Assembly: GCA_013373125.1 (NCBI GenBank)
Contig: JABXIK010000014.1
Location: 1-64,000, forward strand
From: Gammaproteobacteria bacterium
Lineage (GTDB): Bacteria; Pseudomonadota; Gammaproteobacteria; Pseudomonadales; Oceanobacteraceae
DNA: 64,000 nt
Direction of reading: 5' to 3'
The stretch's first letter is position 1; each line of letters begins with the position of its first letter. The notes beneath the pieces are model-generated. The model was not told where the DNA came from, did not search any database, and was given only the letters and a program-made list of their open reading frames with translations. Of this stretch, positions 17,279 through 27,107 are shown piece after piece. The position numbers and the translations under genes were made by a program.

Positions 17279-19528
17279 ATGAATGATATTGTTATCGGTG
17301 AAGACGGCATCGAACGTCAAAGCCTCAAAGACTACACAGAAAGCGCGTACTTAAACTATTCCATGTACGTCATCATGGACCGTGCATTGCCACACATTGG
17401 CGATGGTTTGAAACCGGTACAGCGTCGTATTACCTACGCAATGAGTGAGCTGGGTTTAAAAGCCGGTGCCAAATATAAAAAATCGGCGCGTACCGTGGGT
17501 GACGTGTTAGGTAAGTTTCACCCGCACGGTGACAGTGCGTGTTACGAAGCCATGGTATTAATGGCGCAGCCATTTTCTTATCGTTATCCTCTGGTGGATG
17601 GTCAAGGTAACTGGGGTAGCCCGGATGATCCAAAATCGTTCGCTGCCATGCGTTACACCGAAAGTAAGCTTACGAAATACGCAGACGTATTATTAAGCGA
17701 ATTAGGTCAAGGCACCGTTAATTGGCAACCTAACTTTGATGGCTCATTAGAAGAGCCTGTGACCCTGCCATCGCGTTTACCGAATATTTTATTAAACGGT
17801 ACAACCGGTATTGCTGTCGGTATGGCCACAGATATTCCACCACATAATTTACGTGAAGTTGCGAATGCCTGTATTCACATGTTGGATAATCCAAAGGCTA
17901 CTACGCAAGAGCTAATTCAGTTTGTGCCCGGTCCAGATTTTCCTACTGATGCCGAAATCATCACGCCAAAAGCCGACATGCAAAAAATGTATGAAACCGG
18001 TCGTGGTAGCGTGAAGATGCGTGCTGTATACAGCATGGAAGACGGTGACATTATTATTACAGCATTACCGCACCAGTGTTCAGGCAATAAAGTGCTTGAG
18101 CAAATCGCGGATCAAATGCAGAAGAAAAAACTACCAATGGTGACAGACTTACGTGATGAGTCGGATCATGAAAATCCAACGCGCTTAGTGATCACCCCTA
18201 AATCTAACCGTGTGGATGTGAATCAATTAATGAATCATTTATTCGCCACCACAGATTTAGAGAAAAGCTATCGCGTTAACATGAACATGATTGGTATTGA
18301 TGGTCTACCTCAGGTTAAGACCTTGAATACCATTATCAGTGAATGGCTTGAATATCGTACCGAAACGGTACGTCGTCGTTTACAGCATCGTTTAGAAAAA
18401 GTGTTGGCGCGCTTACATATCTTAGATGGTCTATTAGTCGCGTTCTTAAACATTGATGAAGTGATCGAAATTATTCGTACTGAAGATAATCCAAAACAAG
18501 AATTTATTAAGCGTTTTGGTTTATCAGAAATTCAAGCAGAAGCCATTCTTGAATTGAAATTACGTCACTTAGCCAAGCTTGAAGAGATGCGCATTCGTGG
18601 CGAGCAAGACGAATTACAAAAAGAGCGTGAAAGTTTAGAGAAAACCCTAGGCTCCGAGCGTCGCATGAAAACCTTGGTGAAGAAAGAGATCACTCAAGAT
18701 GCTGAAACCTACGGTGACGAACGTCGTAGCCCAATGGTAACTCGCCAAGAAGCGCAGGCCTTGTCGGAAACCGATTTAATGGGTGCAGACCCGGTGACGG
18801 TTGTACTTTCTGAAAAAGGTTGGATTCGCGCAGCGAAAGGTCACGATGTAGATGGCACAACGTTGGCCTATAAATCTGGAGATAAATTCTTAAGTCAGGC
18901 TAATGCTAAAACCAATCAACAAGCCGCGTTTATTGACAGCAAAGGGCGCAGTTACAGTATTAATATCCATGGCTTACCAGGTGCCCGTGGTTATGGTGAA
19001 CCGGTAACGGGCTCTATAAATTTGCAAGCGGGTGCAGTGTTAAGTGCCATGATGGTTGGGCAAAATAAAGACCAGTATTTATTAGCCAGTGAATCCGGAT
19101 ATGGTTTTATCACCACATTTGAAGAAATGTTGTCGAAAAACAAAGCGGGCAAAGCACTGCTTAATAAACCTGACGATAAGAAACTACACACACCGGTGAA
19201 AGTACAAGACCTTGATAAAGATTGGGTGGTGGCTGTGAGTAACGAGGGTCGTTTATTAACCTTCCCTGTAGCGGACTTACCAGTCATGGCGAAAGGTAAA
19301 GGTAATAAGATTATTAATCTTGGTACCAGCGGCAACGAAACCTTGATTGGATTATCTTTGATGAAAGAAGGGGATATGCTCATTGTAAATTCTGGCAAAC
19401 GTCATGTGAAAATGAAGTTTGCAGATTTAGAGCATTACCAAGGGGAGCGTGGCCGTCGTGGTAATAAACTACCGCGTGGCTTCCAAAATGTCTCTAGCAT
19501 TGAGGTGATACGCAAAGATGACGAATAA
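17279..19528 (+). CDS. parC: DNA topoisomerase IV subunit A
   Basis: A 749-residue ParC. The quinolone-resistance region is visible, with [20 protein letters not shown] and the downstream catalytic Tyr in AMRYTESKL. The C-terminal part has ParC-type blades. The length is right for ParC (E. coli about 752), and it follows parE. It cleaves and rejoins DNA for decatenation. ATG follows CCGGAG. The long palindromic leader may affect its transcription or translation relative to parE. Confidence 0.97.
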   Translation: MNDIVIGEDGIERQSLKDYTESAYLNYSMYVIMDRALPHIGDGLKPVQRRITYAMSELGLKAGAKYKKSARTVGDVLGKFHPHGDSACYEAMVLMAQPFSYRYPLVDGQGNWGSPDDPKSFAAMRYTESKLTKYADVLLSELGQGTVNWQPNFDGSLEEPVTLPSRLPNILLNGTTGIAVGMATDIPPHNLREVANACIHMLDNPKATTQELIQFVPGPDFPTDAEIITPKADMQKMYETGRGSVKMRAVYSMEDGDIIITALPHQCSGNKVLEQIADQMQKKKLPMVTDLRDESDHENPTRLVITPKSNRVDVNQLMNHLFATTDLEKSYRVNMNMIGIDGLPQVKTLNTIISEWLEYRTETVRRRLQHRLEKVLARLHILDGLLVAFLNIDEVIEIIRTEDNPKQEFIKRFGLSEIQAEAILELKLRHLAKLEEMRIRGEQDELQKERESLEKTLGSERRMKTLVKKEITQDAETYGDERRSPMVTRQEAQALSETDLMGADPVTVVLSEKGWIRAAKGHDVDGTTLAYKSGDKFLSQANAKTNQQAAFIDSKGRSYSINIHGLPGARGYGEPVTGSINLQAGAVLSAMMVGQNKDQYLLASESGYGFITTFEEMLSKNKAGKALLNKPDDKKLHTPVKVQDLDKDWVVAVSNEGRLLTFPVADLPVMAKGKGNKIINLGTSGNETLIGLSLMKEGDMLIVNSGKRHVKMKFADLEHYQGERGRRGNKLPRGFQNVSSIEVIRKDDE

Positions 19529-19557
19529 CTTCTAAGTGTGTTGTTTGTGAAATCGAA

Positions 19558-19588
19558 AACCCAGATTGGAGACAATCTGGGTTTTTTG
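19558..19588 (+). terminator. Terminator after parC
   Basis: AACCCAGATT-ggagac-AATCTGGGTT, perfect 10-bp arms, then TTTT. Confidence 0.93.
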
Positions 19589-19696
19589 ATGAGGCAGTTC
19601 GTTCACTTTTATCACATTCAGTAATGCTTATTAATTGGTGTATTAAAACCATGATGTATATAATTCGTCCAACGTATGGAGGTCTTGGATTTACGC

Positions 19697-20815
19697 ATGA
19701 AATTTAAAAACTTTATCTTTTTTAATATAGCCTTATTTATTACGGCTACTAGTTGGGGAGATTTTTACAATAAATCTCTTACATCTATTACGCAATATCA
19801 GATGACATCAGGCATGCCAAGTACTGATGAGGTAACTGATGAGTGGTTTGAAACGGCATTCAAAGAAGAAATTGTTTTTGAGACTCAAGAGGTGCGTTAT
19901 CGCTCCCCTGTATATAAAGGCTTTTCTGTGGATGTTAGTACACTAGTATCATCGAAGAATGATCGTGACAAATTATCCGCCGGTTTAAAATGGAAAGGCA
20001 TTACGATTATTCACGAAACTGGCGAAGCAAAAGCTAGCTTTATCAATGCGAATACGAATACAGATTTATATGTTCAAGCAGGTCAGAGTCTCCCAACTGG
20101 CTGCTCACGATCGAAATATACATGTCTTGAGAAGATTATGATTAATTCGGATGAGGATATTAAATTAGATTACGTTGCTGATAAATTACAATTTGCATTT
20201 GCTTGGAATGATGGCATGCAGAGTGTCGTCGGCATTAATCGATATGAAATGAACTCGCCAATTTTATTGTCCCGAAAGATTGACCCAAATATTAGCAGTA
20301 CATCCTATAGTCCTAGTAATCCACTAGGTACTTATACATACCAAGATCAAGAGGTATGGGGGTCAACAATCGACCCATATGGAAAAACTACGTCTACTAG
20401 TTTTTATTATGGTGTCGATGGTAGTGAAGTCAGACTATACGAGGCTTCGGGTAAAGGTTCAGGTTTTCACAGTGGCATCGTTGGCAGTTTCTTTGTCTTA
20501 TTAAATAATTACGAAGTAGAGAGCTCCGGTAGACAAGAGCAATTAATCAATGATTCTTATGGAACGGCTTTTGAAAAAGCGGATAGTTATTCAAGTGACC
20601 TGATTCTGAGTTTTGAATTTAACCTAGGTTATATGTGGGTGGCGAACATTACGTCTGGTGGCGCCCAAGTGTTTGCACAAACAGGAGTTAGAGGCATTTG
20701 GTTTATGTCTGACTCACTGGCAGAAGATCCAAATTCAAAGAACTCTTATGTTATCGATGAATTCTCTGGTAGTGATTATAATGGTTGGTATTTGGGTGTA
20801 GGTGCAAACTTCTAA
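19697..20815 (+). CDS. Predicted outer-membrane or exported protein, unknown family
   Basis: About 372 residues with a signal peptide (MKFKNFIFFNIALFITATSWG). The sequence is rich in Ser, Thr, Tyr and Asn with alternating strand-like stretches. It ends in WYLGVGANF, a terminal aromatic residue as in beta-barrel proteins. Two Cys lie in a TGCSRSKYTCLE loop. I do not recognise the family. The gene is more AT-rich than its neighbours, which may mean recent acquisition. The start was chosen because the signal peptide begins there; GGAGGT lies 13 nt upstream, and in-frame alternatives exist at 19676 and 19685. It stands alone after the parC terminator. Confidence 0.65.
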   Translation: MKFKNFIFFNIALFITATSWGDFYNKSLTSITQYQMTSGMPSTDEVTDEWFETAFKEEIVFETQEVRYRSPVYKGFSVDVSTLVSSKNDRDKLSAGLKWKGITIIHETGEAKASFINANTNTDLYVQAGQSLPTGCSRSKYTCLEKIMINSDEDIKLDYVADKLQFAFAWNDGMQSVVGINRYEMNSPILLSRKIDPNISSTSYSPSNPLGTYTYQDQEVWGSTIDPYGKTTSTSFYYGVDGSEVRLYEASGKGSGFHSGIVGSFFVLLNNYEVESSGRQEQLINDSYGTAFEKADSYSSDLILSFEFNLGYMWVANITSGGAQVFAQTGVRGIWFMSDSLAEDPNSKNSYVIDEFSGSDYNGWYLGVGANF

Positions 20816-20858
20816 GAGTTTGTCATTTTAAGCGGTGAAAGCGAAAAGGAGTTTAACC

Positions 20859-21095
20859 ATGTCTGATTACGTCGACCCGCTTTTGTGCCCTTTATGCCAG
20901 CAGAAAAATCAATGCGTGAATCTTGGCGCGGCGGATACTGAGAAAATCTGTTGGTGTAATGATCCTAATATTCAATTTCCTAAAGCCTTGTTGGATCAGG
21001 TGCCTAATGAAAAGAAGGGCAGGGCGTGTATTTGTAAACAGTGTGCGTTGGCATTTGAGAAAAATACGGGCGTGAAGAATTTCGATCCCAAGTGA
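20859..21095 (+). CDS. Cysteine-rich CWC family protein
   Basis: A 78-residue protein with CPLCQQKNQC near the N-terminus, the diagnostic CWC motif (ICWCND) and CICKQCA near the C-terminus. These eight Cys suggest a small zinc-binding fold, as in the CWC family (function unknown). The start at 20859 follows AAAAGGAG; the open frame extends eight codons upstream without support. It is a single gene that converges on the coiled-coil gene 4 bp away. Confidence 0.85.
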   Translation: MSDYVDPLLCPLCQQKNQCVNLGAADTEKICWCNDPNIQFPKALLDQVPNEKKGRACICKQCALAFEKNTGVKNFDPK

Positions 21096-21099
21096 AAGG

Positions 21100-21966
21100 T
21101 TAATTATCTAGTTCATTGCTCATATCAATGATCCCCTTTTCTAATTGCTTGAGTTCCCGTTTAACTCTCTTCAATTCCTTATCTAATTCCGCTGGGTCTT
21201 GATCGTGGGCCAGTTCTAGAAAGTGCTGTTCTATAAAGGCTTTCTCGATCATGGTTTGTTTTAATTTCTCTTCGGTTTGTTTTAGATTTTCGCGCATGGC
21301 TTGTACTTCGCTAGCGCGAAAGCTGGTTTTTAATTCATTTTTTAGATTTTTTTCGATGACTTTTTGACTTTCATATTTATCTTTTAATTGAGCGATACGC
21401 TCCATTAATCGTGTTTTGTCCTTTTTAAGTCGACCTTCACTGACTTCTAAACTACCCAGGGTTAGGATTTTTTTGGATAGTGTTCTTACCTTGGCTTTTA
21501 ATTCTTTTGAGTTTTCTTCGGATTTTTTGAATTTTTTCTTATGTTTATCGATGCTTTTTTCGGCTGTATTCAATAGAGCTTTTAGTTTGATCAATTCCTG
21601 TAACGCCGCTTCGATGTCGGGCTGTTTGTCTTTCAAAAATCCCTCGGTTTCTTGTATGAGGTGTTGGTTTTCCTTAACAAGCTCGGTGAGTTCGTTGATG
21701 TTTTCTTGGGTGTATTCTAGATTTTCATTGAATTCTACTTCTACCGTATCATCAAGATCTTGGAAATCTTCGCTCACTTGTTCTTGCAGGACGCTACGAT
21801 CATCATTTAAGGCTTGTAGCTCTTCGATCTGGCTGAGTAAGGCTTGATTCACATCATCCAACTCATTGATTTCTTCAGACTTTTTCCGCCAAACGGCAAT
21901 GCTCAATACGGTAACGGTCAACAGCACCATAGCCAGATGAATGATAATGAGCATTTCTGTATTCAT
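21100..21966 (-). CDS. Membrane-anchored coiled-coil protein, unknown function
   Basis: A 288-residue protein with a single N-terminal transmembrane helix (about 4-25, IIIHLAMVLLTVTVLSIAVW). An almost continuous coiled coil follows to the end, very rich in Lys, Glu and Leu. The topology suggests an inner-membrane anchor with a long cytoplasmic rod. No enzymatic motif is visible. It could be a scaffold for the neighbouring divergent response regulator, but that rests on position alone. Confidence 0.7.
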   Translation of the reverse strand: MNTEMLIIIHLAMVLLTVTVLSIAVWRKKSEEINELDDVNQALLSQIEELQALNDDRSVLQEQVSEDFQDLDDTVEVEFNENLEYTQENINELTELVKENQHLIQETEGFLKDKQPDIEAALQELIKLKALLNTAEKSIDKHKKKFKKSEENSKELKAKVRTLSKKILTLGSLEVSEGRLKKDKTRLMERIAQLKDKYESQKVIEKNLKNELKTSFRASEVQAMRENLKQTEEKLKQTMIEKAFIEQHFLELAHDQDPAELDKELKRVKRELKQLEKGIIDMSNELDN

Positions 21967-22102
21967 TTTTTGTCTATCAAAGAGGCTTTTAATAGTTGAA
22001 GTTCATTAAAACTGGGTTTGTTTGAGTGTTTCGCCAAACCTGCAGATTAGTGATACCAACCTATAATTATAGTTAAGTCTAAATAGGGGCTAATTGCCGT
22101 TA

Positions 22103-23032
22103 ATGAAATGTCTAATCGTCGATGATAGCCTAGCTATGCAGTGCATTATTAAGCGCAGTCTTGCCAAGGCTGGGTACAATGATAATGACTTCAGAATGGC
22201 TATTGATGGTGTACAGGCGTTAGAAGTAATTGATTCTTGGATGCCAGAGGTCGTGATAACCGACTGGCATATGCCGAAGATGACCGGCATAGAATTGATT
22301 CAAGAAATTCAATCACGAAAAATGGACGTTAAAATCGGTATGCTCACCACAGAGACCGATTCTCGGTTGATCAAGCAAGCACAAGAAGCTGGCGCCTTGT
22401 TTGTTCTGCACAAACCTTTCGAGGATCGAGAATTAAAACACGCACTCACTACGTTATTCAAAGATGTTCCTATAGATAACGCGGCTAATTTTAAAAAGCA
22501 AAAAGCCAAGACTAAAGCCAGTGAAGGCAAATTGCAGACTCTACAGTTACCCACCATTGGTAAATTAAATGCCTTATTAAAGAATTTATCTATTAGTCAC
22601 CTCATGGTGGAGCGTTCTCACTCCTTGGCTTTGAATTACGAGAACCTACCTTATGTGATTGCCATTTTTAGTGAGCGGAATAAAAATGCAGCTAGGGCCA
22701 TGTGCATTTTGGATATACACAGTGCGGCCATTTTTAGCGGGGCTTCGGGTCAGGATGGTGCGGTGCAAGTTGCGCACATTATTGAAAGCAAAAACCTAGA
22801 ACAAAAACATTTAGACGCCATTCAGAAAATAATGGCAGGCTGTGCTTCGTTATTTTATGATCCTATTTCAAAAGGGCCATTAGAAGCCAAGAGCGTGCAT
22901 CTTATTAGTAAGCCATCAGAGCGTTTAGAAAAACTCGGTGAAACCGCTAAGCATAAACGTTTGGACTTAGTGGTTGAATCAGATCTACTGGGTGAAGGGC
23001 AAATGATTTTTATGGCAGTGGCCGATAGTTAG
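22103..23032 (+). CDS. Response regulator with unrecognised C-terminal domain
   Basis: The N-terminal 120 residues form a receiver domain: LIVDDS near the start, phospho-acceptor Asp in VVITDWHMPKMTG (about residue 54), Thr in MLTTE and Lys in LHKPF. A Lys-rich linker leads to a C-terminal domain of about 165 residues with LERSH-, ILDIHSAAIFSG- and KIMAGCASLFYDP-like segments that I cannot assign. It has no HTH, GGDEF or EAL motif. The size and pattern are loosely like CheX or CheC phosphatase-type domains, but the match is not clear. ATG at 22103 is preferred; TTG at 22094 lies closer to AGGGG and is an alternative. Confidence 0.8.
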   Translation: MKCLIVDDSLAMQCIIKRSLAKAGYNDNDFRMAIDGVQALEVIDSWMPEVVITDWHMPKMTGIELIQEIQSRKMDVKIGMLTTETDSRLIKQAQEAGALFVLHKPFEDRELKHALTTLFKDVPIDNAANFKKQKAKTKASEGKLQTLQLPTIGKLNALLKNLSISHLMVERSHSLALNYENLPYVIAIFSERNKNAARAMCILDIHSAAIFSGASGQDGAVQVAHIIESKNLEQKHLDAIQKIMAGCASLFYDPISKGPLEAKSVHLISKPSERLEKLGETAKHKRLDLVVESDLLGEGQMIFMAVADS

Positions 23033-23055
23033 TCGGCCGCTGCATACTTGAGTGA

Positions 23056-23814
23056 TTAAACGCAGGTGTGTCCGCCATCAACGGGTAGTGCAATTCCAGT
23101 CGTGAAGCCAGATTGATTGGAGCATAGGTACATCACCGCAGCAGCCACCTCTTCCACTTGGCCAATACGCCCCACTGGGTGCATACCCGCAACAAACTCT
23201 GCTTTACGTGGGTCAGATTCTGCGGCGCGGCGGAACATTTCTGTATCAATAACAGCAGGGCATACGGCATTCACGCGAATGCCTTTTTTACCGTATTCCA
23301 CCGCAGCCGATTTAGTTAAGCCAATCACTGCATGTTTGCTTGCACTGTAAACGGCCATTTTAGGCGCCGCGCCTAAACCTGCCACAGATGCGGTATTTAC
23401 AATCGCGCCGCCACCGTTTTTCAGCATGGCTGGGATCTGATATTTCATGCACTGCCATACGCCTTTTACATTTACGTTCATGATGGCGTCAAAGGTGAAT
23501 TCTGTGCCCTCAGCCAGCTTGCTGTCCTCAATTTCAATTCCTGCATTGTTAAATGCAAAATCTAATCGTCCGTAAGTGGCGAGGGTGGTTTCAACTAAGG
23601 CTTGTACGTCAGGGGCGCGGGTTACATCACAGATTGCAAAGCTTGCTTGACCGCCGTTTTCGCGAATATGCGCCACCGTTGCTTCACCTAAGGCTTGATC
23701 AATATCTGCAACCATGACGCTGGCACCATGTTGCGCAAAGGCGATGGCAGTAGCACGGCCAATACCATTACTGCCACCGGTGACGATGGCAACCTTGTCT
23801 GTAAAATCTAACAT
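23056..23814 (-). CDS. Short-chain dehydrogenase/reductase
   Basis: A 252-residue classical SDR. It has a TGGSNGIG cofactor loop (12-19), Asp37 after the second strand (favouring NAD), NNAG (89-92), and catalytic Ser143, Tyr156 and Lys160. The C-terminal GIALPVDGG is typical of the family. It resembles glucose or 3-oxoacyl reductase-like SDRs, but the substrate cannot be told. It is a single gene with no pathway neighbours. Confidence 0.88.
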   Translation of the reverse strand: MLDFTDKVAIVTGGSNGIGRATAIAFAQHGASVMVADIDQALGEATVAHIRENGGQASFAICDVTRAPDVQALVETTLATYGRLDFAFNNAGIEIEDSKLAEGTEFTFDAIMNVNVKGVWQCMKYQIPAMLKNGGGAIVNTASVAGLGAAPKMAVYSASKHAVIGLTKSAAVEYGKKGIRVNAVCPAVIDTEMFRRAAESDPRKAEFVAGMHPVGRIGQVEEVAAAVMYLCSNQSGFTTGIALPVDGGHTCV

Positions 23815-23907
23815 ATCTGATTCACCTTATGATTATTGTGAATCAAGAGTACTCCTTGGGTGTGAACAAGTTAAATGGATTTTGTTCATGATGGAGCATG
23901 AATAGAA

Positions 23908-24321
23908 TTAATAGGTAATGGGGATTTGATGATGCTCAATGAACCCTTCGGATACAAATGTGGCAACAAGAGCACCCCAAGAAAAAGTAGTAATGATCAA
24001 AAACAGCAATGCCTTAATACGGTTATCTTGAATGCGTTTGCCAGCAAGCAGTTGAATGAAGTAGGCGGGTAAAAATACACACCATACGGGCTCCCCTGCC
24101 AAAAAGAAGAACAAAATAGCAAAGGCCCAAATAGGCTCTCCTTGGTTGAATAGTTGTAAACCTAAGAACACATACAAGGCGATGCAAAGTATGGTTAACA
24201 CTATTAAAGGCAGGCCAAAGCGGGTAAATGATTGGGTCTTAATGATGCGATAGCCTAAGCGTCCAGCGTAAATGGCCATTACAAACCAAAATAGAAATAA
24301 TGGGAGTATGATCATGCCCAT
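23908..24321 (-). CDS. Small integral membrane protein, unknown function
   Basis: About 137 residues with four hydrophobic helices: IILPLFLFWFVMAIYAG, LPLIVLTILCIALYVFLG, WAFAILFFFLAGEP and ALLFLIITTFSWGALVA. The start at 24321 is chosen because AAAGG lies 9 nt upstream; the frame is open to 24378. It sits downstream of the fatty-acid hydroxylase gene on the same strand, 77 bp away, and may be co-transcribed. I do not recognise the family. Confidence 0.6.
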   Translation of the reverse strand: MGMIILPLFLFWFVMAIYAGRLGYRIIKTQSFTRFGLPLIVLTILCIALYVFLGLQLFNQGEPIWAFAILFFFLAGEPVWCVFLPAYFIQLLAGKRIQDNRIKALLFLIITTFSWGALVATFVSEGFIEHHQIPITY

Positions 24322-24398
24322 GGTACACATCCTTTGTGAAAGAGGCGTCAGGTTAACACTCTGTAATCCATAGGTCATGATGGAATTTCACAAAGTGC

Positions 24399-26006
24399 TT
24401 AATCTTTGAAACGTTTCTCAAGTACGTTGCGTAAATTCAATAAAGCTTCTTCTGATTTAACTTCTACTTTGTTTTTAAATATCAACACATTAAAAGCCGT
24501 GAGAAAAACATTAGGCACGGTATAACTCAATGTGCGCTTAAATCTCGATCCAGTATCGGTTTCGCTTACTTCATAGGTTAGCAAAATATGAGTGCCATTA
24601 TTTTGATTGATGGCCTCAGCTTGCCAAATTTGGTTGGGTTCGTATTTCGTGATATTCCACTTTAGATGTTGGGGGCCTATGGGTGTGGTTATGTCTTCTT
24701 CAAAGAGTTCGTCTTTGATTAAGGTATTAGATCTGGGGGCGTAAACTTTTAAAGATTGTGGGTGCCATTCAGGCCATTTCTCCACACTGGCAGCATAATT
24801 CAAACTTTGTGATGCCGGTACTGACATGGCAATGGTATCGATCACTATTGTGGTACTGGGTGTAAACCATAATGTGACGGAGAACCAAATGGTTAGCGGC
24901 CAACGCACAACTTCAAATTTTAGGTAAGTGGTTTTGCTTTCTAATAAGTCATTAGCGACTACTAGTCCCAAAATAATTAGACAGCTTCCCAGAGTGAGTT
25001 GCCAAAACACCAAGCTTGGAGTTAAGAATAAAAACAAAGTGGATAATAAAAATAAGCTGAGCATGATTATCCCAGCATAAATTTTATTTAACTTGGATGT
25101 AGGTGGATCATATTTTTGTCGATCGCGACAACCGTCTTTTTGCATGGCGGACGTATCGTGCTCCAGAGAAAGGCAGTCATTTGGGCGCCAGCCAGTCGGT
25201 TGAAACCAGAGCGAGAATTTATCGCGTAAGGAACGGGTATGCAGCGTGTCTTTCAACAGCATATTCCAATGTTGTAGATTGGCTTTTATAGGGTTGAAGG
25301 TATCCAAAGGGCGGGTCGTACCGTAATGGCAAGCTTCTTGTTTTAATTCGGGTTGCCACGTGCCGAAAAGTCGATCCCAGATAACCAAGGTGCCGCCGTA
25401 GTTGCGGTCAATGTATACTGGGTTTTTTGCGTGATGCACACGGTGACTGGAGGGTGTAGAAAAAAATCCCTCCAAGCCTGGAATACGATAAATGGCTTGG
25501 GTATGTAACCAGAACTGATACAGTTTAAGAATAATAAACTGCACTAGAAAAACCTGTGGTGGGCACCCTAATATGGCTAAGGGTAAATAGAACACCCAAG
25601 AAAACGCATATTGAAAAGCGCTTTGACGTAACGCCGTGGTGAGGTTGTATTCTTCACTTTGATGGTGACCCACATGGGTGCCCCATAAAATATTGATTTC
25701 ATGGGCGCAGCGATGAAACCAATAATAACAAAAATCCACACCAAAAAAGAAAACTACCCAGGTGATTAAATCTGTAGCGGCAAAATCAAATAATCTATGG
25801 TGTTGCCATAAATAAATAAAAACTGTGAAGGTATAGGCTTTCAATAGGGCATCAGAAATTAATAGGCACAATCCCATGGATAGGCTGGTAACGCTGTCGT
25901 TATAGCGGTGCAAAGAGCGACCGCACAATCTTAGATATAAAAACTCCATGGCCATGAAGATAAGAAACAGTGGAATGGCTAAGCCATTAATATTGTAGTC
26001 GGACAT
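24399..26006 (-). CDS. Fatty-acid-hydroxylase / alkylglycerol-monooxygenase-like protein fused to SRPBCC domain
   Basis: About 535 residues. The N-terminal half is a membrane di-iron hydroxylase of the sterol-desaturase superfamily. Its His clusters HRCAH (98-102), HVGHH (111-115) and HRVHH (188-192), and its order of membrane helices, look like alkylglycerol monooxygenase. Two or three further helices (about 310-385) lead to a C-terminal soluble domain that reads like an SRPBCC/polyketide-cyclase lipid-binding fold (SVEKWPEWHPQSLKVYAP...). The start at 26006 has GGAG 7 nt upstream; the frame extends 11 codons more. Inferred role: hydroxylation of a lipid, with the SRPBCC part binding substrate or product. 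Confidence 0.8.
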   Translation of the reverse strand: MSDYNINGLAIPLFLIFMAMEFLYLRLCGRSLHRYNDSVTSLSMGLCLLISDALLKAYTFTVFIYLWQHHRLFDFAATDLITWVVFFFGVDFCYYWFHRCAHEINILWGTHVGHHQSEEYNLTTALRQSAFQYAFSWVFYLPLAILGCPPQVFLVQFIILKLYQFWLHTQAIYRIPGLEGFFSTPSSHRVHHAKNPVYIDRNYGGTLVIWDRLFGTWQPELKQEACHYGTTRPLDTFNPIKANLQHWNMLLKDTLHTRSLRDKFSLWFQPTGWRPNDCLSLEHDTSAMQKDGCRDRQKYDPPTSKLNKIYAGIIMLSLFLLSTLFLFLTPSLVFWQLTLGSCLIILGLVVANDLLESKTTYLKFEVVRWPLTIWFSVTLWFTPSTTIVIDTIAMSVPASQSLNYAASVEKWPEWHPQSLKVYAPRSNTLIKDELFEEDITTPIGPQHLKWNITKYEPNQIWQAEAINQNNGTHILLTYEVSETDTGSRFKRTLSYTVPNVFLTAFNVLIFKNKVEVKSEEALLNLRNVLEKRFKD

Positions 26007-26153
26007 GATTGGGCTCCACTGTGTTTCAGACACAGGCATGATTGATTTATTATTCTTATGCCATCAGTATTCGCGTTGTTGATTAAGAGTGCATTGACCC
26101 TAGATGAAAGTCAGTGACCGTATATGACAAATTCATGAGTAAGGAGTGCATCC

Positions 26154-26603
26154 ATGGATGTAGTAAGCGTTGAAGCGAAAACGATAAAAGGATTAAAGAT
26201 TCGTACTCGCAATCAAGATGAAATGAACCCAGATACCGCTCAGATTCCGGCGTTTGTACAAAAGGTCGATCAATTAGTAACGATCGACTATCCTGCCGGT
26301 GCTCGAGCTTATAGTGTGTATTTTAATTACGAGTCTGATGTAAATGGTGCATATGATTTGTTAATGGGCTCGGATAAGGTGGCTGCCAGTGAGGTGGCAC
26401 TGGAAAGTATCACAATCCAAGCGGGGCACTATTTAAAATTCAGTGGTCAGGGAGAGTTTCCGCAAGCCATTATTGATACGTGGCAACGGATCTGGGCGTA
26501 TTTTACATCGGATGAATGTCAGCATACTCGCCGCTATACCACAGATTTCGAATATTACGAAGGCCCAGATGCGGTCAGCATTTATATTGCCATTGATAAT
26601 TAG
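26154..26603 (+). CDS. GyrI-like small-molecule-binding protein
   Basis: A 149-residue stand-alone GyrI-like/AraC effector-binding domain. Visible segments are IKGLKIRTRNQDE, YSVYFNYESDVNGAYDLLMG (the Glu-containing loop) and YLKFSGQGEFPQAIIDTWQRIW before DFEYY. Such proteins bind cationic or aromatic compounds, or act as effector sensors without a DNA-binding domain. ATG follows AAGGAG. It is 14 bp before a GNAT gene and probably co-transcribed with it. Confidence 0.85.
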   Translation: MDVVSVEAKTIKGLKIRTRNQDEMNPDTAQIPAFVQKVDQLVTIDYPAGARAYSVYFNYESDVNGAYDLLMGSDKVAASEVALESITIQAGHYLKFSGQGEFPQAIIDTWQRIWAYFTSDECQHTRRYTTDFEYYEGPDAVSIYIAIDN

Positions 26604-26617
26604 AAGTAAGAGTGCAA

Positions 26618-27100
26618 ATGAATAAAACGATAATTCAAGCGGATTACCATAACTCGCAACATGCCGAGCATATTGTGTTTTTAATGGACGCTTATGCATG
26701 TGACGTGATGGGTGGTGGCACCCCATTAAGTGATAGCGTAAAACAAAACCTGGTGCCAGAGATGGCAAGGCGTCCGCAATTATTTAGCTTTTTGTGTTAT
26801 GTGGATGACCAACCGGCTGGTTTGGTGAATTGTGTTGAAGGTTTCTCAACGTTTTCCGCTAAGCCCTTGTTGAATATTCATGATGTCATAGTGTTGGATG
26901 ATTTTCGTGGCCAAGGCATTTCACAAATGTTGTTGCAGCAAGTAGAGGACAAGGCCAAGTCTTTGGGGTGTTGTAAGGTTACTCTTGAAGTTCTAGAGGG
27001 CAATCACATTGCACAGCAATCTTATCATAAGTTTGGTTTTGCAGGATACGAGCTAGATCCTAACATGGGGAAAGCGATGTTCTGGCAAAAAGCCTTGTAA
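26618..27100 (+). CDS. GNAT family N-acetyltransferase
   Basis: About 160 residues. The acetyl-CoA loop is DDFRGQGISQMLLQ (Q/R-x-x-G-x-G/A type), preceded by the strand LLNIHDVIVL and followed by CCKVTLEVLEGN and AQQSYHKFGF. ATG at 26618 is chosen with AAGAG 5 nt upstream; a GTG six bases earlier is possible. The acceptor substrate is unknown. It is paired with a GyrI-like protein. Confidence 0.88.
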   Translation: MNKTIIQADYHNSQHAEHIVFLMDAYACDVMGGGTPLSDSVKQNLVPEMARRPQLFSFLCYVDDQPAGLVNCVEGFSTFSAKPLLNIHDVIVLDDFRGQGISQMLLQQVEDKAKSLGCCKVTLEVLEGNHIAQQSYHKFGFAGYELDPNMGKAMFWQKAL

Positions 27101-27107
27101 CATATCT

